Both the position numbers and the translations under genes were made by a program. From Primula veris (Eukaryota; Streptophyta; Magnoliopsida; Ericales; Primulaceae), in contig OY821742.1 of NCBI GenBank assembly GCA_963682055.1, forward strand, positions 17,356,135 through 17,420,134: a stretch of DNA of 64,000 bases, given 5' to 3'. This document shows, in pieces, positions 54,701-64,000 of this stretch. Below the pieces are notes generated by a model that saw only the letters and a list, made by a program, of their open reading frames with translations, ran no database searches and was not told where the DNA came from. How positions within the stretch are numbered: position 1 is the first letter of the stretch; every line of letters begins with the position of its first letter.

Positions 54701-57700
54701 GCCCCTAGGCATTGGTTAAGAATGTTTGAATTTTGTTTTCAATTGTTAAATATGGTAACTTATTATTATTGTTTCCAACTTTCCATGAGTTATGTTTAGT
54801 GAAGATATAACTTAGGTTGTTATTTTGGAAGTAACATAATGATTTGATAGTGTTTGATTATAAATGTAACTTAAGTTTGCATTTAATGCAACTTAATTAT
54901 GGAATGATATTAATTACTTAAACGATGCCCCGGGGGCACTCATTAGTCAAACCATTCGGTAAATTTTGTAGTAATTGAAAACTTCCAGACAATGAGCTTT
55001 AATAGTACCAGTTTTGGTAGCAGAGAGTTTGCTGGTTTCAGCAATTGTATTTTTCAGCATGGGTGTAATTTTATGGATGTAGGCTTAATGGAGTCATTAC
55101 AAAGTTAGCCGCAAATTGAAAATGATTCCAGCGTCAAAATTCCCTATGAGGTTCATCTTGTTACGTTGGAATCCGAATTTTGTTCTTGACATGTGCTTAT
55201 ATTCATTAGCATTGTTCAAAAGGTTTATGAAATCGGTTGGCCTCGTTACAAAATATACCCAGAAGTTGAATGTTCTCACAGCAGTACAAATTGCCTTCGA
55301 AAATTATTTTTACTGTTCTGGGACCAATAATTTATTTTTGACTCATACCTAAAGTTTATACATTAATGACAGATTGAGTCCTTACATGGGGTAGGAGACT
55401 AGGAGTTGAGAATAATATTTTATTATTTTAATAAAGCATGCTCATTATGTGTTAAATTAGAATCTAGGCTGTTCTCGTAGAGATTCTGGGGAAGTCTTAG
55501 TAACTTGATAGGTTCTGATTTATTTAAGAGACGAGAATGGGAAACGGTTGAGGAGCTCTGGTTGTCGGTTTTTAAGTGATATTACTAATATGATGCGATT
55601 GCAAGGGAAATTTAGTGCTTATAACTCCTACTTGTATTTAGTTATCTAACTTAGCATTGAAATGGCATTGTTGCCATTAATTGATTTATTTTAGTTTGAG
55701 AGAAAAGTTCTTATGCTCTACAACCATTGAAAATTTTGCACTACTGTATATATTTACACACACTGACAATAGATGGAGTTGACAAAAATACACCAAGAGT
55801 GGACTTCTTAAGATGAACACTACGAAAAAGAAGAATGACTAAACATTATGATGTTACAGGAATAAAGGGTAATAATTGGTCCTATTAATCTATGTTTAGG
55901 TGTAACCCTAGTTCCCGAATTCCCAACATAGCTGTAATATCAGCTAAACATTAGATCTATTACGCTAACATAAATATCCTGGTCAAAGATTATTTTTTGT
56001 TGATTATAAGAAAATAATTATTCATGATCTCATTTGAAATTAGCCTCTTCTATGGTTTTGCAGTTGGAGGAAATTCCTGGTTTGGTTGAAAGGATGGGTT
56101 CCTTGATGTGTGTTGATATAGACATCGGTACAGATGATAATGAGGTGGACTATTCAGCTGAAGATTTGGATGAGAATGTTGCTAAATCGAATCCAGCAGA
56201 TATTATAGACCTTGAAATTCGTATGGCGAGAGAGAAAGGAGTTAATAATGTGAAGTGGCTGGAACTTGAAGAAATGGATATCAATGATGATATGCTTTTG
56301 TCTCTTGATTTGCCTAGTAAATTTCCTGTAAGTGGCTATTTCATATTATTGTTTCTAAAGCTGTAAAGACTATTTATTTAATAATGTTAGTATTTCGGCT
56401 AATTGTCTTTTTCTATTGATGCCAAGTTAGTTGTAATTAAACGAGCTTTGTATTTGCTGCATTCCACTGCATACCCACTTTTTTATATTGCTTGGTTCTC
56501 ATATATCCCAATCTTTGCATGTTTTATTGCTGAATAGTGCAAAGTGATTCATGGCTCTGTAAATTTTCTCAGTTATTTTAAATTCAAAAACAGTGTTTTA
56601 AATATATATAAAATGAAGAAAAAAGATTTTCTAGTAGATATTTTGCTATTTGTTAAGACTATGCCTTTACTTTTTAGTATCATATTTAAAAAATAAAGGA
56701 AAAGGGAGCATCTTAAGTGTTATGAGTTATCATGATCATGAGGTATATAACTCGCTCAGGCATGCACTAGACAATTAGCATGCTGAATGTACATAGAAGT
56801 ATTTTAAGTTTTATAAAAATAAGAAAAAAGACAAGACCAGTCATAGCCAATTGTACTAGAATCACAGTGTACTTGCTTTACACGTATATGATACGATATG
56901 CCTTTATCTCAATGCTCAGGAGACCTATTTACACATGTTAGCTTGTTGGATTTTGTCTTAGGACTTGGTTGCTCTTAGCTTGTGTGGAAACAAGCTTGAA
57001 AGTACAGAAATTGTAACACAGGAAATTTCCAAATTAAAGCACCTTAAGGCACTTTGGATTAACGACAATCCAGTACTGCAGAAACAGTAAGTTTGATTGA
57101 TTGCTTTCAGCTACTTCTTTGCAATTACGTTTTGTCATAACAATCATTTTTTCCCATTTGCAGTGGTGACAGAATGGCATATTCCATTTCCCAACAGTGT
57201 CCAAAATTGGAAATTTATAACAGGTGGTTTACTTGCAATTTTGATGGATGGGCTCTTGGATTTTGTGGAGAAATATATGACAAGGACAATCCTGAGTGTC
57301 CCAATCACATTGAACACCCACTTTGCAAAGTGACCTCTCTTGACCTTTCAGATCGTTCAGTTCACAATCTAATAAACAAGGTCAGAAATTAGATACATTT
57401 ACGGTTCTTGTTTCTAGTATTGCAGTGAGTTGATTATCAGCCTTAAGACGGAAGTTGGTATTTTTTTTAACACTGTGTTATTTATTCAGGCGTTTTCAGC
57501 TGCTAAATTACCAAACCTATCATATCTAAATCTTCGAGGAAACCCATTGGACCAGAACTCAGCCGATGTGCTAATGGAGCTCCTTCAAAGTTTTACTTGC
57601 ATAACTTCTCTTGAGGTAACTTAATTCACGTACTTCTATGCATTGTAAACGGTAATAAACCAAAAAACCCATGTACTCTTTACGTTTGTAATTTGCAAAT

Positions 57701-60700
57701 AACTACCCTGTAGTTTGTAATTTGTAGTTGACCCGCATGTACTCTTTACGTTTTGCAAAAGACCCCTATGCTCAAATTTAAAGTTGGCAGATTCTTCTGC
57801 TCATTGGTTCATTTTCATACTAGCTTTTCTTTTACCATGTAGTTTCTTGATATCTATACACTAAAACACCTCAATTGTGGAAGAGTATGTGAGTGGGAGA
57901 TATTTGCAAGACATTGCCGTTTATTACTCCATTTCTAAACAATGACTAAAGCTTCAAACTAAATGCTGATAGAAGCAGTAAAACAGGTTGATATACCAGG
58001 CCCGCTTGGAGATAATGCAGCGGAAATTGTTAAATCCCTTCCTACTCTGTCTTCCTTGAATGGAATTGATAAATCAAAAATTTTAGAATTTGGAAACAGT
58101 GTGATTACCTCCATTCTGCAACCGCGCCTTCCTAAATGGGATTCAGATGAGCCGCTGATTGATCGTGTCATTAATGCAATGTGGTTGTATTTGATGACAT
58201 ATAGACTGGCTGATGAAGAAAAAATCGATGAAACATCTGTGTGGTTAGTATTTAAAGTTCAGTTACTGCTTCTGTCTTTATTTTCTGACGATGTGTTTAT
58301 GCCTTTGAGCTGAGATTGTAACAAAGTAAATGTGTGGAACTAGAGTGAAATATTCAACTACAGGTAGGTACATTTATCTCAAAACAACCAAAATTACTTT
58401 AAATTGTTAACTGTAGCTTCCATGAATTAATGCTAGATACATTAAGTGTGCATCACAGGCATAACAGGAAGAAAACCTGTTTTTCAGGTCGATTTAGTGG
58501 CTATTTTTCAACAGTACTATGTGGAAAATGGGGGTACTTGTTATTTGTAAAACAAAGAGACAAATTGGAATATTTTTGAAGTTCTTGTTTTTCAAAAGCA
58601 AAAATTACAATAGTTTATCTTAGTGCGGATAGTACATGTTTGAAAACTAGTTAGGGACGTTTTCTCTTAGAAGAAGAGAAGAAAACCTTTGTTCTTTCAA
58701 TAATCATGTTGGTATTGACTATATTCAGCTCAATATCAGTGCTTTGCCTCTTTCTTCTAGGTATGTGATGGATGAGCTAGGTTCAGCTCTGCGGCATAGT
58801 GATGATCCAAATTTCAGAGTCTCTCCTTTTCTTTACATGCCAGATGGTACACTCGCTTCAGCTATAAGGTTCTCTTTTTACACCTACATTGTAAATTACG
58901 TGATATTGAATAATGTACTTTACATAAGATATACACAAGTATGTAAATCATGGTGTGCCCTAGAAGTCTGATCATTTCCATTGTCCATTATCTGATTTAA
59001 ATAATATATATCCATGTGTTCTATTTTTTCTACACGTATAACATAGCTAGTCAAGCTAAAGAAGCTGGTTATTCTTATTTAGATTTTTATTTATTTTCAG
59101 TTATTCTATTCTATGGCCGGTCCAGAACGTAGAGACAAGTGAAGAGTGTACACGTGATTTCCTTCCAAGTATAGGAGAGGATAAGCAACGTTCTGCTAGA
59201 CTCACTGCTTGGTTCCACACACCTGTTAACTTTTATATTAAAGTACTAGCTGACCCCGACTTGTTCTTTCTTAGTTTGTTAAGTTAAGATTTGCTCTTTT
59301 TGGAACTGACAAGGTATAATTTTTCAGCAATACCAAGAATACAGGCAAAACATGAAAACAGCACCTTTGATTCCACAGCCTTCAAAGCTTCCAACAACAA
59401 CTAGCTTGGTTTCTAGTGATGGAAAAGCTTTGCGGGTTTACACTGATTTACCACAAGTGGAAGAATTTTTGAGCCGCCCTGAGTTTGCAATAAGTATGTA
59501 TTTCACTCCACATGCCCTTGATATACCTTATTTATATATATTTGGTTGTATGGTAAATTATTAATTTAATCTTAGCATGAAGCATCCATAAATCATAAGA
59601 TAACTTCCTCTTTCTTTTTACTCGTACACCAACAGTACATGTTTAACTTGTTCTGTTATTTACGTTCTTTCCTGTGTAATGGTTTGAGTTTATGTTTCCT
59701 TATTTATTCATTACTCATAAGAAAGCTTCCTCTCTGTCGTGGCTTACACTCGTATGTTAATTTATGCATAAACTTGTTTCTATGATATATATTCCTTACT
59801 CTATAATGGTTTCAAATTATTATATTTCGTTAATTGCAGCATCTGAGCCGAAAGATGCTGACATAATATGGACAAGTATGCAAATTGATGACGAAATAAA
59901 GGCAGCTGTGGGATTGACAGATCAACAATATATCAATCAATTTCCTAATGAGGCTTGCCTTGTGATGAAACATAATCTTGCAGAAACAATTCACAAGGTA
60001 AATATTTAACAAAATACTTATGTTTATAGACAGTCTTATTATGTTTTGTGCTTGTACATTTTATTTTCTTTTATGTGGTGTAAACCTTAATACCACATAG
60101 TAAATAGTAAGCGTAAGGATTTTTGATAGAACTAATAGTCTAATACCAATCTGTATCTTTTAATATGTCAATACCAAAAATGATTCTTTTGTTTTTTCTT
60201 CTCTAATAAGGCAAATGGACTCGTGGACTGGGTTCAGCCAACGTACAATCTTGAAACGCAACTACCTCATCTTATTGGAGACTATCTTGTCAGGGAAAGG
60301 AACGGACTTGATAATTTATGGATATTAAAACCATGGAACATGGCTCGAACTATTGATACCACAATTACAAGTAATTTATCGGCTATTATCCGTCTCATGG
60401 AAACTGGTCCTAAAATTTGCCAGAAGTATATTGAACATCCTGCTCTGTTCAATGGGAGGAAATTTGACCTTCGTTATATAGTTTTGGTTCGTAGCATGGA
60501 CCCTTTGGAAATATTCCTTGCTGATATATTCTGGGTATGTATACTTACATATTTGTATTAAATCCTAGGATTTGTGACCGGAAAAAGAAATGTCCTATAC
60601 TGCTATGCATGTATGATGTTGACCATCAGAAAACTGTTGTTTTGATCTCATTTTCAGGTTAGATTGGCAAACAACCGGTATTCGCTACAAAAGCATAGCT

Positions 60701-61472
60701 TTTTTGAATACGAGACACATTTCACTGTCATGGTAAGCACCTTAAAGTATTATTGCCAATGTTTTTATGATTGTTTTGTTTCCAATCATGAAAATTTCAT
60801 TTATCAAGCAATAAAACTCGGCTTGACTATACTTCTGTTTTTTTTGGAATACAGAACTATAGAGGAACGTTGAACAACATGAATACACCAGAGTTTGTTA
60901 GAGAGTTTGAACAGGAACATCAAGGTACCTGAGCATTAGAGCATATCATATAACAATCATATTATCTCGACACCTAAGCGTCCTATGAAAAACATTGGGT
61001 GCAATGATAAGTAATTCCTAATAAATATTTTTGTTTCCAGTGAAATGGTCAGATATTCATCTGAGAGTAAAAAAAATGCTTCAGTCAGTTTTTGAATCAG
61101 CAGCTACGGTGCACCCAGAAATGCAGAGTCCTATGTCTAGGGCGATGTACGGTGTTGATGTCATGCTTGATGACCAATACCAGCCAAAGTTACTAGAGGT
61201 GTGCAACATAGCTTTTTTGCTTTAGTTTTATTCACTAATATTTTCTGCAGGAAGTCTTGTGGAGAAAATTAGGAAATTCCCATCTTATTTCCCACTAAAG
61301 TCTGTGCTTATTCATTGTGTAGGTGACCTACTGTCCGGATTGTACCAGAGCATGCAAGTATGACATGGAAGCTGTAGTTACAGGAGGACAGACCGTGAAA
61401 GGCCGTGACTTTTATAATTATGTGTATGGCTGTCTCTTCCTTAATGAGACAACCCATGTCTCTGCTTTGTGA
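51727..61472 (+). CDS. TTLL12: TTLL12-like tubulin-tyrosine ligase family protein
   Basis: Fifteen exons: 51727-51993, 56064-56327, 56962-57086, 57164-57380, 57490-57615, 57987-58243, 58761-58868, 59101-59242, 59328-59493, 59840-59997, 60211-60534, 60658-60732, 60855-60924, 61041-61198, 61323-61472. They sum to 2607 bases, 868 residues plus TGA, every junction keeps frame and each intron has GT-AG ends. Residues 178-400 are leucine-rich-repeat-like (LRGNPL, ALWINDNP). The C-terminal half is the TTL ATP-grasp domain: ILKPWNMART at about 648-657, CQKYIEHP at 680-687, KFDLRYIV at 694-701, and DVMLDDQYQPKLLE before residue 819. The length fits plant TTLL12. The family ligates amino acids to tubulin, but TTLL12 members may act in other ways (tubulin detyrosination state, histone methylation). 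The gene looks intact. Confidence 0.93.
52060..52516 (+). repeat. Intron 1 minisatellite, first block
   Basis: Imperfect units of about 28-30 bases with the consensus GGGACTGAAACGCTAATTTTGGTATATG occur repeatedly. A TTATTATT-rich interlude with its own duplication (TACTGAACCTGTTATTGAATTAG) splits the block. Units are also found upstream of the gene and after the MITE. Confidence 0.85.
52525..52974. mobile_element. hAT-type MITE, 450 bp, perfect 8-bp target duplication
   Basis: The terminal inverted repeats are CAGGGGCAGCCC at 52525 and GGGCTGCCCCTG ending at 52974. The flanks 52517-52524 and 52975-52982 are both GTCGGGAT, an exact 8-bp duplication, the hAT signature. It has no transposase. 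It lies in intron 1 of the TTLL12-like gene. Its interior contains a tRNA-like stretch listed separately. Confidence 0.93.
52744..52832 (-). repeat. tRNA-like (SINE-related) segment inside the MITE
   Basis: On the minus strand, GTGGTCCAATGGTTAAGT resembles an A box and GGTTCAAATCTC resembles a B box of a polymerase III promoter. They are spaced about 50 bases apart. The segment does not fold as an intact tRNA, so it is a tRNA-derived remnant. Confidence 0.55.
52976..53090 (+). repeat. Diverged duplicate of the TTLL12 exon 1 start region in intron 1
   Basis: TCCACGGCGTCTTACTAACGG followed by CTTTGGTCCTTCCTC at 52981-53016 matches exon 1 bases 51773-51808. The next bases (GGGTTTGTTGTTAGTTACC, then CGGAACCAGGAA) match the upstream region 51460-51500. 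So a copy of promoter-proximal and exon 1 DNA, in changed order, sits in intron 1. No reading frame is kept. Confidence 0.75.
53060..53525 (+). repeat. Intron 1 minisatellite, second block
   Basis: This continues the GGGACTGAAACGCTAATTTTGGTATATG repeat after the MITE, with about ten or more units, some truncated (GGGCAGAAACGCTAA). The DNA from 53530 to 56063 is AT-rich intron without further repeats of note, apart from a (CA)n run at 54034-54051. Confidence 0.85.
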
Positions 61473-62003
61473 AGAATGCCATGAAATGGTTTTTGGTTGA
61501 TGATTTTAATCGGGGTTCTTGGTGAAACTGAGATTTGTTATTTAGGCATGTAATATTTTTTTTTTCCTCAACTCGTAGGGTTCACTAATTACTATGAGTA
61601 ATTTTGTCTTTTATTTCATGTTTTAAGTGAATTGTTATTTTGTAACAGTTCTCGGCGATAGATAAAGAATATGTCGAAAAAAATTTATTTGACGTCTCAG
61701 CTGGTATATGAATTCCACTCAAATACTAAAAGTTTATCGGTAGTAATTTACAAAATTCCAGAGGAAAGAGCAAAGACGAGGCCTGAGAGCACATGAATTG
61801 TTAGTTGTTACTAAAGTGTGACATGAACATAAAACAGAAATTTTAATTCTTGCATGCACTTGGTAGAGACAAAAACATGAAACACAATAGTTTTACTAAA
61901 AGGCCTTTTGTGTTAATTATGAGCCTAAACTTAAGATAAAAAAGGGAGAAAGAGTAAACTTATAAAAACACAGTTTCTGGTGAAGACAAGAATTCCAATA
62001 GCT
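61473..62003 (+). other. TTLL12 3' UTR and downstream spacer
   Basis: No further ORF is seen. A T-rich stretch and AATAAA-poor sequence follow the stop; the poly(A) site cannot be fixed. The cysteine protease remnant approaches from the opposite strand. Confidence 0.5.
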
Positions 62004-62804
<801 letters not shown>

Positions 62805-63050
62805 ACGAATCCATCGTATGGCAAGGACTGCAAGCACCCACCATTTGTTCGGTAGAAAAATATATTAAAAAATAACTTTTTATTAATTTTAAACATTTAT
62901 TTATGAAACAGTTACTTAATAGATAAAATTAAATGTAAGTTATAACAAATGTACTTAATTGGTATAGTGGTAAAGTGTCTTTTTGCTTACCAAGTGGTCC
63001 CAAGTTCACTTCTTGTGTAACACTCAATTAATTGATTTTTTTTTTTTATT
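62805..63050 (+). repeat. SINE/hAT-like remnant with tRNA-like boxes
   Basis: CAGGGACGAATCCATCG at about 62802 has the look of a hAT-type end (compare CAGGGGC in the MITE). Downstream, TGGTATAGTGGTAAAGTG (about 62959) resembles an A box and GGTCCCAAGTTCACTTC (about 62995) a B box. There is no clear other end and no target duplication. The layout parallels the hAT MITE with a tRNA-like core in the TTLL12 intron. Confidence 0.4.
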
Positions 63051-64000
63051 ATTACTCTTTTTCTTTAATAATATTATTTATAAATTTTTCTAATAAAAAA
63101 CACTCGTTACCTTTAACTTGTTAGACTTCATTGCAATATTTTTAAAAACTATTGACCTTAGTTTTCTCTTAAAAAAAGTAGAACATAATGTGTTTTTAAT
63201 ATAAAATATTAAGCATTGATTATTTTGTTTTACAAAATAAAAATTGCTACATTACAATATTATTTATTATAACAACATAATTATTAACACATGATTGACC
63301 TAATATATCTAATTACTTAAATATGTTTTCTCATGTTTTAATAATTTGTTTTATTTTAAAAATTAAGACACAAGTATTTAGAATTTTATCAAGAAACAGT
63401 ATATTTTTATTGATGTTTTATGATTTTACTCATGAGTTTTGATACAAATTATAAAAAATAATAAATCACGTATTTATAATACGTTGGTACGCTTTGATAA
63501 AAAAAATATATTTACGACTCGTCCAGTTACTCAAAATACTGAATTTGTCGCTATATATCTATCAAAATTGTGGGGAGCAAGAAAGAGTGGGAGAGAAATA
63601 GTTACATTGATCGTATTGTTGCATGTTTTGCTAGTGTAAACCCCACCCTTATATGATACGAAATCCTTAACCACCTGGAAAGCTACAGTTACGGCCGGAC
63701 AAGTGCTACTGCATGCTTGAGTTCATCTTCAGCCGCCTGTTATTTCCACCCTCATTTTTTTGTCAAATCTTGAAAACCACAAGCACATATGCAATTGGAA
63801 TATCATTTATGAGTTTTCATTGTATTACTTCAATCGGTGTTATAATTTTCCAAACAAATATCAACATATTTTTCAAAAGTATCATGCTAAAAAATTATTT
63901 TATTGTAAGACTACGGTTTTTTAAATTTATTGAATAAAACTTTTACCTCAATACAAAAACAAAAAACATCACATTAGCAAGTTAGTATTTTGAGTTTGTT
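63051..64000. other. Intergenic, no gene recognised
   Basis: This is strongly AT-rich DNA with short frames on the plus strand at 63439-63639 and 63713-63937, neither of which has a recognisable domain. Nothing else is supported. Confidence 0.5.

Noticed and set aside
62940..63020. A functional tRNA gene
   Set aside because: A-box and B-box-like motifs occur, but the segment does not form a cloverleaf with a proper acceptor stem.

Overview
This is nuclear DNA of a flowering plant, almost certainly a eudicot. The genes are split by introns with plant-type GT-AG junctions, the intergenic DNA is AT-rich, and LTR retrotransposons and MITEs dominate. I cannot name the species. The style of the copia and gypsy elements fits an asterid, but that is a weak inference.

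Layout. 1-1617: 3' end of a decayed Ty1/copia element (copia-A, plus strand). 1618-14003: end of a Ty3/gypsy element whose 3' LTR is split by a very young Sirevirus-type Ty1/copia element (minus strand; LTRs 3166-4373 and 11592-12780). The Sirevirus has gag, pol and an extra envelope-position ORF, with one nonsense codon in pol and one in the extra ORF. A second partial copy (2633-3165) shares its 3' LTR. 14004-22100: a MITE, a probable non-autonomous LTR element carrying a proline-rich ORF (15986-18959), and several satellite or fold-back repeats. 23738-34941: a four-exon minus-strand gene for a conserved plant protein of about 184 residues that I cannot name. Its 9.6 kb first intron houses a TRIM and a complete but decayed Ty1/copia element (copia-B, 27985-34210). 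36560-42080: a mitochondrial SUV3-type RNA helicase gene (plus strand), whose 3.3 kb intron holds fragments of a complex I 75-kDa subunit gene. 45116-50045: a third decayed copia element (copia-C, minus). 51727-61472: an intact 15-exon TTLL12-like gene (plus; 868 codons), with a 4.1 kb first intron packed with minisatellite and a 450-bp hAT MITE flanked by a perfect 8-bp duplication. 62004-62461: terminal exons of a frameshifted papain-family cysteine protease pseudogene. The rest is AT-rich DNA with a SINE-like remnant.

The three host genes have unrelated roles (unknown, mitochondrial RNA turnover, tubulin-ligase-like protein) and show no sign of working together. The least expected signal is in the transposons. 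The region between the RNase H end and the 3' LTR of all three copia elements (A, B, C) carries an array of short stem-loops. The loop (a CCC/GGG mini-stem between U-runs) is constant while the outer stem changes on both sides in a compensatory way, which suggests a selected RNA structure.
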